Positions 43,645 through 51,396 of a stretch of DNA of 64,000 bases are shown one piece after another. The stretch is from Filimonas zeae. GTDB taxonomy: Bacteria; Bacteroidota; Bacteroidia; Chitinophagales; Chitinophagaceae. The notes beneath the pieces are model-generated. The model was not told where the DNA came from, made no database searches, and saw nothing but the letters and a program-made list of their open reading frames with translations. The stretch is taken from contig NZ_BMIB01000003.1 of assembly GCF_014641615.1 (NCBI RefSeq), forward strand, positions 1,054,001 through 1,118,000. The letters are read 5' to 3'. Made by a program: the position numbers and the translations under genes. The first letter of the stretch is position 1; each line of letters opens with the position of its first letter.

Positions 43645-44580
43645 TCAGGGGTTTAGTTCGTGTAACAATCCGTTTAAAAGCATTTCATCATAGGCATCGC
43701 CGTTTATACGTTGCAGGGTATGCCTGGCTGTTAACCCATCCGCCGCATTCCATAACTGCAGGCAAACACCGGTTAAAGTAATAGCCGCATCGCCCTCCCT
43801 TGCCATAAGGTAAACAGCGGGTTCGCTGCCCGTATTTTTACTTACACTTATCCACTGCTGGTTGCGTAATACCACCGGCTCGCCCTGTGGTACAAGCGGT
43901 ATGCAAACACGCTCTTCGTTATACAGCAGAAACGCAGGCATGGAAGCAAAGGAAACAGTATGCTTTGCCCGTGCAGGCAATTCAAAGGCAGTTACATTTT
44001 GCGGCAGTAAAGCATGCCCCGGATGATATTGAACCACACGCACCGGAACAGGTTCGGGGCATTGATTCTGCAGCAGTGCGCTGCCTGCACCATCTTCATA
44101 CACTACATTGCTTACTGTAACAGATTCTACCCAGAAACAATCGTCTGCTGCTGTTTTAGAATATTTCACCTGCCCTTCATTATACAGTTCAGATAACAAA
44201 GTGTATTTGCCCAGCGGTGCATCTGCAGGTATAGTATAGGTAAAATAGTAATGCCGGCCGTTTTGTATATGCTGCAATATGTTTACCAGCGTTTCTCTGG
44301 AATGTGCACCGCTGAGATAATCTGCCAGTACCAGCAGTGGGGTGTTTTTATTCAGGTAAAGGTTTTTCTGCGTAACCGGGCCCGCTTCTGCAGGTGGCAG
44401 CATAACAGGCGGCAGGGCCAGAATATGCTTTTCCATCAGCATAGTTACCGTGCCATCCGGCGCCTGTACGCCTATGCGCACAAAAGGGTAAATATGCCGG
44501 CTGGTTAAACCCGATGTATTATAATTCCAGTGAATAGTAACGGTGCTGTTGCGCACAGTACGTTTGGGAAAAATACTCAT
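43645..44580 (-). CDS. Unknown 311-residue protein of the peptide operon
   Basis: A soluble beta-rich protein without signal peptide, beginning MSIFPKRTVRNSTVTIHWNY. The N-terminal 130 residues resemble an Ig/NEW3-like sandwich (TIHWNYNTSGLTSRHIYPFVRI, YYFTYTIPADAPLGKYTLLSEL), followed by DDCFWVESVTVSNVVYED, a further beta region and a helical C-terminus (TLQRINGDAYDEMLLNGLLHEL). I do not recognise a named family. It is separated by 2 bp from the GRDP-like gene and 3 bp from the TonB receptor, so it is made together with them. Modification enzyme, peptide-binding scaffold or delivery factor are all possible; none is shown. Confidence 0.75.
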   Translation of the reverse strand: MSIFPKRTVRNSTVTIHWNYNTSGLTSRHIYPFVRIGVQAPDGTVTMLMEKHILALPPVMLPPAEAGPVTQKNLYLNKNTPLLVLADYLSGAHSRETLVNILQHIQNGRHYYFTYTIPADAPLGKYTLLSELYNEGQVKYSKTAADDCFWVESVTVSNVVYEDGAGSALLQNQCPEPVPVRVVQYHPGHALLPQNVTAFELPARAKHTVSFASMPAFLLYNEERVCIPLVPQGEPVVLRNQQWISVSKNTGSEPAVYLMAREGDAAITLTGVCLQLWNAADGLTARHTLQRINGDAYDEMLLNGLLHELNP

Positions 44581-44582
44581 AG

Positions 44583-45053
44583 CTAATTACGCCTTAAGCT
44601 TTTGATAATGTCTTTACTGAACTGTTGGGGATACTGGCGAAACCACTTGATTACCGTGTCCTGCCCCAGCTTATCGTACACCGTGGCTATAACCACCGAC
44701 AGCCGCTGGTTAAACTCACTGGCAGCCTGCTCCGGATCGGTTTCGGATTTCAGCCTTTGCTGCACTTTCTCCTGCCTGGATGCTGGCAGATGATGTATAT
44801 AATGGCCAAAGTAAGTAGCACAGAAATGCTGGTAATCTTTTGTAAACAGTATGAAGTTGTGCCACATTTCATCTACTATTAACAGCTCGTCTGGTATAAA
44901 CATGCCCTGCTCCCGGCACACAAACAGAAACTTTTTGGTTTCGGTAAATATATCCTCCGCTTCACTATCCGATACGGCGAACATATCGGTAAAGCGGGAC
45001 AGAATGTTTTCGTTCTGATAGCTCAGTATCTCTTCCAGCAATATCGTTTGCAT
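44583..45053 (-). CDS. GRDP-like (glycine-rich-domain-protein-like) protein
   Basis: The start MQTILLEEILSYQNEN is preferred (156 residues); the longer frame would run into the upstream hairpin. The central block IVDEMWHNFILFTKDYQHFC followed by YFGHYIHHLP (about residues 62-92) matches the GRDP-like (DUF1399/PF07173-type) motif 'D-x-x-W-H-x-x-(I/M)-L-x-T-x-x-Y-x-x-F-C-x-x-x-F-G-x-(F/Y)-I-x-H'. Its conserved His, Asp and Cys could be a metal or catalytic site. The rest is alpha-helical and ends in a basic tail. The gene comes directly after the Cys-rich peptide gene and its hairpin. It is a candidate maturation or carrier protein, by position only. Confidence 0.78.
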   Translation of the reverse strand: MQTILLEEILSYQNENILSRFTDMFAVSDSEAEDIFTETKKFLFVCREQGMFIPDELLIVDEMWHNFILFTKDYQHFCATYFGHYIHHLPASRQEKVQQRLKSETDPEQAASEFNQRLSVVIATVYDKLGQDTVIKWFRQYPQQFSKDIIKSLRRN

Positions 45054-45060
45054 ACAGTTT

Positions 45061-45095
45061 TTTTTAGAAAAAGGGCAGCGGATAGCCCGCTGCCC
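45061..45095 (-). terminator. Hairpin with T-tract between peptide gene and operon (attenuator-like)
   Basis: On the minus strand a perfect 9-bp GC-rich stem (45087-45095 with 45073-45081, loop of 5) is followed by five T. It starts 9 bases after the peptide stop codon and ends before the GRDP-like start. Partial termination here would give many copies of a short peptide mRNA and less of the long operon mRNA, as is common behind RiPP precursor genes. Confidence 0.75.
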
Positions 45096-45103
45096 CGGAT
45101 ACA

Positions 45104-45211
45104 TTACAGTGTTGATGTGCAGTGACCGCAGTTGCTGCAGTGTGTGCTACCGCCTACTGTTCTTTCTGTAAGGATAGAAGCAATCAAAGCCTCTTTAGAG
45201 ATGTTTTGCAT
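45104..45211 (-). CDS. 35-residue Cys-rich peptide, candidate RiPP/metallophore precursor
   Basis: ATG at 45211 to TAA at 45104-45106. The first 19 residues look like a helical leader (MQNISKEALIASILTER, then TV), followed by a double glycine and a short core: GGSTHCSNCGHCTSTL. The core has three cysteines spaced C-x2-C-x2-C, two histidines and several Ser/Thr. The gene is directly followed by a terminator-like hairpin and the GRDP-like/TonB/ABC/MATE genes. Size, leader-GG-core layout and position are those of a ribosomally made peptide precursor. I do not recognise a named precursor family. No lanthionine, radical SAM, YcaO or DUF692 (MbnB-type) enzyme is visible nearby, and no C39 peptidase, so the core could also stay unmodified and bind metal through its Cys/His. 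Confidence 0.7.
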   Translation of the reverse strand: MQNISKEALIASILTERTVGGSTHCSNCGHCTSTL

Positions 45212-45499
45212 AAAAATTGTTTTAATGAATGATGCCTACTCTGTTTCCGGTTTTCGGCAACGCCGGTTGTTGCAACAATATTTTGTATAGCAAGGCTACC
45301 CCCTATGCCATAAGGATATGTGGAAGTAATAAACACACTGCTACGTTTGCTACTGCCGGCATTAGCACATTGTGTTATGCCCGGCAAACAGACAACTGCA
45401 CTGTTTTTTTATGTGTACCTGTAATCAGATACACACAACAGCATACAGCCGCCTTACATGCAATGGTGGAAGTAAAATGGAACTGATAAGAAAACGATA
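45212..45499. promoter_or_regulatory. Upstream region of the peptide gene
   Basis: A 288-bp stretch without another convincing gene. It contains the perfect 12-bp palindrome TTGTTGCAACAA at 45267-45278, about 55 bp upstream of the peptide start, a possible operator. A clear -7 element could not be fixed. A long untranslated leader or an internal promoter is likely, since the peptide gene is well separated from the His/Cys-rich gene. Confidence 0.35.
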
Positions 45500-45835
45500 T
45501 TACACAGCAGGTGGCCCCTTGTTAGCGCTGCTGGCTGCCAGCCTGTAAACGCCCGGTGCCGGAGCAGTTAAAAAAAGAAGGGAAAATAATGCAGGCCTTA
45601 CCGGAGCGGCTATTGAAGCATCATTATGATACACCGCATATTGATGGTCGCAGATGCTGCAATGCCCGTGCCCGGCTTTATGTAAACTATTGCCCTCTTT
45701 TTTTTCCTGACTGTTGCACGCCTGGGATTGCGTTGCCGGATGATGGTGCCAGAGACGCACCGGTGTTGCTATAAAGGTATATAGCAACAACAGCAGTATG
45801 GCAATTTTCGGGCGATATGAAGGCGTTAGTTTCAA
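45500..45835 (-). CDS. Small secreted His/Cys-rich protein, probably metal-related
   Basis: A 111-residue protein with an N-terminal membrane/signal helix (IAILLLLLYTFIATPV) followed by metal-ligand-rich sequence: LWHHHPA, QACNSQ, GHGHCSICDHQYAVYHND. The 'H-x-H-C-x-I-C-D' element is common in small exported Bacteroidota proteins that precede metal-transport genes. A hydrophobic segment (PALFSLLFLTAPAPG) near the C-terminus may be a second anchor. It lies upstream of the peptide gene on the same strand and could be the first gene of the operon, which points to copper, zinc or iron handling. Confidence 0.75.
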   Translation of the reverse strand: MKLTPSYRPKIAILLLLLYTFIATPVRLWHHHPATQSQACNSQEKKEGNSLHKAGHGHCSICDHQYAVYHNDASIAAPVRPALFSLLFLTAPAPGVYRLAASSANKGPPAV

Positions 45836-45842
45836 ATTTTAC

Positions 45843-45915
45843 ATTTGCACTGTTATTGCAAATATAAATTCTTTATTCAAAAGAAAAAATTATTTGCAAT
45901 TACGTTACAAATAAC
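45843..45915. promoter_or_regulatory. Cluster of inverted repeats in the divergent promoter
   Basis: Two perfect 7-bp inverted repeats lie side by side: ATTTGCA/TGCAAAT (45843-45849 and 45857-45863) and TTATTTG/CAAATAA (45890-45896 and 45908-45914), the second containing GTTACAAATAAC. They sit between the His/Cys-rich protein gene (minus) and the beta-galactosidase gene (plus). A metal- or sugar-responsive regulator could bind here; none is assigned. Confidence 0.4.
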
Positions 45916-45992
45916 GTTTGCCAGCTATATTCCGGTTCTTACCGTAATTTAGGGCAAACAATATCTTACAGTTCTAACGATTCCATTTAAGA

Positions 45993-48900
45993 ATGAAAAA
46001 CCAACTCATCAAAAGTTATTTTCTGTTTGCATTTTCTGCCGGTTTGTTATTGCATACGGCTTATGCCCAGCCCACCACCACGTTGAAAGCAGGCGTTGAC
46101 TACCCCGCTGAAATTGAGAACCCCGAATTGCTGGGTATAAACAAAGAACGTTATCACGCCACATTAATGCCCTACGCTAACCTGCAGGAAGCACTGGCAG
46201 GCAAAAGGCTGGCTTCTTCCTGGTGCCGCAGCCTGAATGGCAAGTGGAAGTTTAACTGGGTACCCAGCCCCGAAAAGCGACCGGTAGATTTTTACAAGGC
46301 AGACTACGATGTATCTGCCTGGAAAGAAATACCCGTACCCTCTAACTGGGAAGTACATGGGTATGGTACCCCTTTTTACCGGAACTATGGATACACGGTT
46401 AAAAAGGATTATCCCAGGCTGATGAGCGAGCCGGACAAAAGCTATACGGCTTATAAAGAACGTAACCCGGTGGGTTGCTACCGGCGAAATTTTGAAGTAC
46501 CGGCAGACTGGGATGGCCGCCGCCTGTTTGTAACCTTTGATGGCGTGGACTGTGCCTTTTTTGTATGGATTAACGGCCAGAAGGTTGGTTTTAGCGTAAA
46601 CAGCAGAAATGCTGCGGAGTTTGATATTACAAAGTATGCCAAAGCCGGCTCTAATACTATTGCGGTGGAAGTATATCAATACAGCTCAGGCACGTGGCTG
46701 GAAGATCAGGATATGTGGCGCCTGCATGGCATTTTCCGCAACGTAACCCTCTGGAGCAGTCCGCAGGTGCACATGCGTGACTTTTTTGTAAAACAGAACC
46801 TGGATAACAATTATAAAGACGCCACTGTGGAGGTGCTGGTAAACACTAAAAACTACGGCACCGCTACAGGTAAAGACCAGGCCATAACTGCTGTATTGTA
46901 TAATAAAGAGGGCAGCGTGGTGGCAAAAGGCAATGTAACTTCAAAAGCGTTGCGGGCAGAAGCGGAAGAACAGCTGAGTATACAATTTCCGGTAACCAAC
47001 CCTGCCAAATGGACGGCTGAAACACCTTATTTATATACGTTGGTATTAACCAGTGCTGAGGGTGAAATTATTTCTACCAAAGTGGGCTTTAGAAAAGTAG
47101 AAATTAAAGGACGTGTGTTTACCGTAAACGGTGTGCCCATTAAATTAAAAGGTGTTAACCGCCACGAACACTGGAGCGATGTAGGCCATGCTGTAACGGA
47201 AGAACAGATGATACGCGACCTGCAGGTGATAAAGCAGGGCAACTGTAACCATATACGTACCAGCCATTATTGTGATGATCCGCGCTGGTACGAACTGTGC
47301 GATGAATGGGGCATATGGCTGGTAGCTGAAGCCAACGTGGAATGCCATGGTTACGACAGGCGTTTTGAAAATGAGCCTACCATTAAAGCAGCTATTGTAG
47401 ACCGGAACATTGCCAATATTGAAAACTTTAAAAATCACGCTTCTGTAATCATCTGGTCGCTGGGCAATGAATGTGGCTGGGGCGAGAATCCCAATTTTGT
47501 AGCGGCTATGAATGCGGTAAAAGCATTGGATGGCAGCCGCCCTGTTCACTACGAACGTTTTGGAACAGGAAAAAACAACCCGGCAGATTTAGATGGCAGA
47601 ATGTATGGCACTGCACAGGACTATGCAAAAGTGGCGCAGAACCAGGAACTGACAAAGCCTTTTTACATCTGCGAGTTTGTACATGCCATGTTTAACTCTA
47701 TGGGCTCGCTGGCAGAATACGCTGAAGTGTTTGATAAAAACCCGGAAATACTGGGCGGCGCTATCTGGGAGTTTCAGGATCAGGCATTGCTTAACAACCG
47801 CACGCCCGACCATTCTATTCTGGCTTTTGGTGGCGGTTTTGGAGAGGTACCTAACGATCATTACTTTATTCACAAAGGTGTTATATCCTACGACCGTGCC
47901 GTGGAAGGCAACCAGGTAAAGCCCCATTATCCGGAAATGAAAAAAGCATTTCAGTGGATAGGCACAGAACTGATTAACCCTTTAAACGGAACCATCCGGA
48001 TTAAAAACAAATACCAGTTTATAGCACTGGATGATTTTGAAGCTTACTGGAGCCTGACAGAAAACGGGATAGAAATAGCAAAGGGAGATTTTGCCCTGCC
48101 CCGTATAGAAGCCCGTAGTGAGCGGAACGTAAACCTTCCCCTGAAGATTGAACAGTTTACGCCCGGCGCTGAGTACTTTTTACGCGTTGCGTATAAACAA
48201 CGGACTGCTACTACATGGGCTGCAAAAGGTTTTGAAGTGGCTTCGGAGCAGTTTACGCTGCCCGTTAATACCCTGCCGCTGATGCTGGCCAAAACATCGC
48301 TGCCGGCAGTAAAAATGAGCCAGACCGGAACACTGGTTACCATAACAGGCAATGGGTTTGCAGTGCAGTTAGATAAAAGAACCGGGTTACTTACGCAGTT
48401 GGTAAAAAATGGCACAAACCTGTTAGCGGAAGGCGGTGCCCCTAAAATTTACCTGTCGCGTGCTGCGCATCAGACAGATGATATGTGGGCACACAAAACC
48501 TGGAACCGGTTTGGCGTACAAACCCTTACCGATTCGCTGATTAGTTGTAAGGTAGAAGCTGTAGGTACGGGAGCAGTAAAGATAACTTCTGTGATTCGCG
48601 CGGCGGGCAAAGAAGGCTTTAATGCGTACCATACAGCTGTTTACCTGGTACAGGGCAATGGTAGCATACAGGTAGAAAACAAAGTACAGTTTACCGGATG
48701 GCGCATAAACCTGGCGCGAATTGGTGTAAGGTTTATGTTTGATAAAAAGCTGGATGAAGTACAATATTTTGGACGTGGGCCTTTTGAAAACTATGCAGAC
48801 AGAAAAGCAGCCGCAGAACTAGGCTTGTATACACTGAATGTGAACCAGCAATATGAATACGAAAAGCCGATGGAAAGAGGCAACCATGAAGAGGTACGCT

Positions 48901-49172
48901 GGGCAAAGCTAAGCGGCACAGGCAAACCATCGGTATTGCTGCAGGCAGATGAAAACCACATGCAGTTTTCTGCACTGCCGCATACCGATGAGCAAATGTT
49001 TCCGGTTGAATATAAAATTGATTTACCCGCAAGCAAAGCCACCGTGTTCTGCCTTTCGGCCAAAACGCTGGGCGTAGGCTCTAACAGTTGCGGGCCAAGG
49101 CCGTTAGATGAGTTTCTGGTATGGAGCGATAATACAGCCTTTACTTATACCATTAACTTAAACGGCAAATAG
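45993..49172 (+). CDS. Beta-galactosidase, glycoside hydrolase family 2 (large LacZ type)
   Basis: A 1059-residue secreted enzyme (signal peptide ending near TAYAQ). Domain order: sugar-binding N-domain (SSWCRSLNGKWKFNWVPSP, GYGTPFYRNYGYTVKKDYP), Ig-like domain, TIM barrel with GVNRHEHWSDVGHAV and IRTSHYCDDPRWYELCDEWG, acid/base Glu493 in SLGNECGWG and nucleophile Glu561 in YICEFVHAM, then DUF4981 and the Bgal small-chain domain with the final FLVWSDNTAFTYTI. It releases galactose from oligo- or polysaccharides in the periplasm or outside. The catalytic residues are intact and the length is normal for the family. It is a single-gene unit ending in a hairpin terminator. Confidence 0.96.
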   Translation: MKNQLIKSYFLFAFSAGLLLHTAYAQPTTTLKAGVDYPAEIENPELLGINKERYHATLMPYANLQEALAGKRLASSWCRSLNGKWKFNWVPSPEKRPVDFYKADYDVSAWKEIPVPSNWEVHGYGTPFYRNYGYTVKKDYPRLMSEPDKSYTAYKERNPVGCYRRNFEVPADWDGRRLFVTFDGVDCAFFVWINGQKVGFSVNSRNAAEFDITKYAKAGSNTIAVEVYQYSSGTWLEDQDMWRLHGIFRNVTLWSSPQVHMRDFFVKQNLDNNYKDATVEVLVNTKNYGTATGKDQAITAVLYNKEGSVVAKGNVTSKALRAEAEEQLSIQFPVTNPAKWTAETPYLYTLVLTSAEGEIISTKVGFRKVEIKGRVFTVNGVPIKLKGVNRHEHWSDVGHAVTEEQMIRDLQVIKQGNCNHIRTSHYCDDPRWYELCDEWGIWLVAEANVECHGYDRRFENEPTIKAAIVDRNIANIENFKNHASVIIWSLGNECGWGENPNFVAAMNAVKALDGSRPVHYERFGTGKNNPADLDGRMYGTAQDYAKVAQNQELTKPFYICEFVHAMFNSMGSLAEYAEVFDKNPEILGGAIWEFQDQALLNNRTPDHSILAFGGGFGEVPNDHYFIHKGVISYDRAVEGNQVKPHYPEMKKAFQWIGTELINPLNGTIRIKNKYQFIALDDFEAYWSLTENGIEIAKGDFALPRIEARSERNVNLPLKIEQFTPGAEYFLRVAYKQRTATTWAAKGFEVASEQFTLPVNTLPLMLAKTSLPAVKMSQTGTLVTITGNGFAVQLDKRTGLLTQLVKNGTNLLAEGGAPKIYLSRAAHQTDDMWAHKTWNRFGVQTLTDSLISCKVEAVGTGAVKITSVIRAAGKEGFNAYHTAVYLVQGNGSIQVENKVQFTGWRINLARIGVRFMFDKKLDEVQYFGRGPFENYADRKAAAELGLYTLNVNQQYEYEKPMERGNHEEVRWAKLSGTGKPSVLLQADENHMQFSALPHTDEQMFPVEYKIDLPASKATVFCLSAKTLGVGSNSCGPRPLDEFLVWSDNTAFTYTINLNGK

Positions 49173-49207
49173 ATAGCTGTTAACCGCTTCATTATCATTC
49201 AACAACC

Positions 49208-49233
49208 GTACGCCTGGTTTACGCCAGGCGTAC
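49208..49233. terminator. Bidirectional hairpin terminator
   Basis: Perfect 10-bp arms (GTACGCCTGG at 49208-49217 and its complement at 49224-49233) with a 6-base loop, between the convergent beta-galactosidase and methyltransferase genes. Confidence 0.75.
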
Positions 49234-49266
49234 TACTGATATAAGGCCGTTTTAATTATATAACTT

Positions 49267-50040
49267 TTATAAACCGGGCTGGCCCCAGTACATGAGCGTT
49301 TCGTAGTGAATGGTTACTAATCCATTTTCATTATACAGCACAAACAATTTTATCAGCTCAGAAATCATGTCGTCATATTCCTCATGCCCCGGCAATGGTA
49401 TATATGACTTTGACAGTAACTGCCCCTTCAAGGCTTCAAAATCCAGCTGCTGCTTATTGGCAAATACTTTTGACTCCGGTACGCCGGGTGCAAAAAAAGC
49501 ACTTATCAGTACGGGATCAATCTGCAAAGGCCCATTATCGCCCAAACGGTATTTACCCCGCAGATCGTTATACTTCTGTTCAAATTCTGTTTTGCGGGTT
49601 TCCCGGTTCCAGGCCAGAATTACATGACCATCGGGTTTAAGAATCCGGCGGCACTCCACACGGGCAGCAACAGGGTCAAGCCAATGAAACGTTTGGGCAA
49701 CTGTAATAAGGTCTGCACTGTTTTCCGCCAGCTTTGTATCTTCTGCGGTAGATTGTATACTCTGAAAAGAAGGATACTTCTTCAGCCTGTCTTCTCCTGC
49801 CTTGCGCATTTCCTCATTAGGCTCTATACACACTACACTATATCCATTCTGTAACAAAGGCTCCGCAAACAAACCGGTACCGGATCCTATATCTACAATA
49901 CCAGATTGCGGCTGCAACGCCATAGCCTGTTCTATATAACGGAATAACTCTTCGGGGTAACCGGGTCTGTATTTAGCATAGTTAGCTGCGCGGTTAGAAA
50001 ATCTGCTGGCAGCGGAAGCATTATTTATTGGTACAACCAT
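49267..50040 (-). CDS. Class I SAM-dependent methyltransferase
   Basis: The chosen start gives MVVPINNASAASRFSNR (257 residues); the frame continues 71 codons upstream, but that part overlaps another small gene and lacks conservation. Family features: FSNRAANYAKYRPGYP, motif I GIVDIGSGTGLFAEPLL, CIEPNEEMRKAGED, LITVAQTFHWLDP, LKPDGHVILAWN. This is the common Methyltransf_11/trans-aconitate-like group; the substrate is unknown. The small membrane protein gene lies 127 bp upstream on the same strand. Confidence 0.9.
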   Translation of the reverse strand: MVVPINNASAASRFSNRAANYAKYRPGYPEELFRYIEQAMALQPQSGIVDIGSGTGLFAEPLLQNGYSVVCIEPNEEMRKAGEDRLKKYPSFQSIQSTAEDTKLAENSADLITVAQTFHWLDPVAARVECRRILKPDGHVILAWNRETRKTEFEQKYNDLRGKYRLGDNGPLQIDPVLISAFFAPGVPESKVFANKQQLDFEALKGQLLSKSYIPLPGHEEYDDMISELIKLFVLYNENGLVTIHYETLMYWGQPGL

Positions 50041-50167
50041 CCCTGTAACTGTTGGTAAACAAATGGCGAAAGTAACTAAAATGCCCCAGGGCAGTAAGGA
50101 TATACGGCATTTTATGAAAACATTCTCATTGACGATGTTATAGAAGCTACTGCCTTTATCAATGGCT

Positions 50168-50341
50168 TTAAGGAATAAAATCTTCCTCCAGCCATAAGGT
50201 CTTTCTTCGTACAGCCAGCCAGCTACGCCTTTTTCTGGCAGCAATGTATACAAACAGCATCATTAGTATGAATGATATAGCCAGCCAGACTACATAAATT
50301 GTTGCCAGCCCGGTAGTTTCAGTATCGGATAATAAGTACAT
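50168..50341 (-). CDS. Small single-span membrane protein, 57 residues
   Basis: ATG at 50341, TAA at 50168-50170. The protein has a short N-terminus (MYLLSDTETTG), one membrane helix (LATIYVVWLAISFILMMLFV) and a basic cytoplasmic tail (AARKRRSWLAVRRKTL) ending LEEDFIP. The positive-inside pattern and clean helix support a real gene. It is too short for usual length cut-offs and overlaps a longer but unlikely frame of the methyltransferase. The function is unknown. Confidence 0.55.
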   Translation of the reverse strand: MYLLSDTETTGLATIYVVWLAISFILMMLFVYIAARKRRSWLAVRRKTLWLEEDFIP

Positions 50342-50418
50342 AAGATATTTAACCGGTGTTAAAATTAAACGCTTATATTTACCTACTAATTTACTAGACT
50401 TTAATTATTCCTCAAAAT

Positions 50419-50730
50419 ATGCCGCTTAAATACTTATACCTACTGATGTTTTCTGTTATGCTGGCTAACACGCAAATACATCCGCAGCATACCAGACGAA
50501 CCATTACCGGTGTGGTTACCTGCGAAGGTGTACGTTTGGAAGGTGTGCAGATACTGATAAAAGGGAGCGATTATTATTCAGGCACCCAGCAGGATGGTGT
50601 ATATTATATTCCGGTAACAGCCCCTGATGCCGTATTGGTTTTTAGCCTGGATGGCTACCAGCAGCAGGAAGTCAGCCTTTCCGAAAATGAGAACGAATAC
50701 AATGTAGCGTTGAAGAAAAAAGGCCTCTAA
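50419..50730 (+). CDS. Orphan carboxypeptidase-regulatory-like domain protein
   Basis: A 103-residue secreted protein: signal peptide (YLYLLMFSVMLANTQ) followed by one CarboxypepD_reg-like domain (RTITGVVTCEGVRLEGVQILIKGSD, YIPVTAPDAVLVFSLDGYQQQEVSL). This domain is normally the N-terminus of SusC/TonB receptors, but here the gene ends after it; the next gene is unrelated. It may be a relic of a receptor gene or a small free-standing periplasmic protein. Confidence 0.75.
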   Translation: MPLKYLYLLMFSVMLANTQIHPQHTRRTITGVVTCEGVRLEGVQILIKGSDYYSGTQQDGVYYIPVTAPDAVLVFSLDGYQQQEVSLSENENEYNVALKKKGL

Positions 50731-50848
50731 CGGCCGGTTTTTTCGGTAACTATGCCTTATTCGCTGGCTAACCAATTGATATTTAAGGGTCGGAATCTGC
50801 CTCGTTTATTCAAATAACACTATCTTGGGCCCCTGGACAATATCAAAT

Positions 50849-51307
50849 ATGGTAGTAATCAACAATTTCGAAGAGTATCAGTCGTATGTGGGCAAAGAAT
50901 TGGGAGTTTCTGACTGGCATACTATAAACCAGGATCAGATCAACAGATTTGCCGATGCAACGCTGGATCACCAGTGGATACACGTAGACGAAGAAAGAGC
51001 TGCAAAAGAAGAGCCTTTTAAATCTACCATTGCCCATGGTTATTTAACCCTGTCGTTAATTCCCTACTTGTGGAAGCAGATTGCAGACGTGCGCAATATT
51101 AAAATGGAAATTAACTACGGCGTAGAAAATCTGAAGTTTGGCCAGGCAGTTCTGGTAAATAACGAAGTGCAGTTAAAGGCAAAACTTAAGAACATATTGA
51201 ATCTGCGGGGAACAGTTAAGGTGGTAATTGAAGCAACCCTGATGATAAAAGACCAGAAAAAGCCCGCCTATACCGGCGATGTAATATTCCTGTATCATTT
51301 TGCTTAA
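50849..51307 (+). CDS. MaoC-like (R)-specific enoyl hydratase
   Basis: The start MVVINNFEEYQSYVG is chosen (152 residues). The hot-dog fold hydratase motif is complete: QINRFADATLDHQWIHVDEERA (Asp and His of the active site) and the overhang FKSTIAHGYLTLSLIPYL. The C-terminal part (INYGVENLKFGQAV, VVIEATLMIKD) is typical too. It hydrates trans-2-enoyl thioesters, probably in fatty-acid metabolism. Single-gene unit; a bidirectional terminator follows. Confidence 0.93.
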   Translation: MVVINNFEEYQSYVGKELGVSDWHTINQDQINRFADATLDHQWIHVDEERAAKEEPFKSTIAHGYLTLSLIPYLWKQIADVRNIKMEINYGVENLKFGQAVLVNNEVQLKAKLKNILNLRGTVKVVIEATLMIKDQKKPAYTGDVIFLYHFA

Positions 51308-51396
51308 GATAATAAAAGCCATTCGTATTGGAAGTAATGGGGCAAACACTGCAGCCCCGTTATATACATTCAGGCTACTATCAGCCCGGATAACAT

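Noticed and set aside
45184-45387. Minus-strand frame of 67 codons overlapping the peptide gene
   Set aside because: Different frame from the 35-residue peptide; composition is random and it lacks the leader-GG-core logic.
33911-45835. True methanobactin locus
   Set aside because: No DUF692 (MbnB) or MbnC-like protein, and the core does not match known methanobactin precursors. Only the export/import plan is similar.
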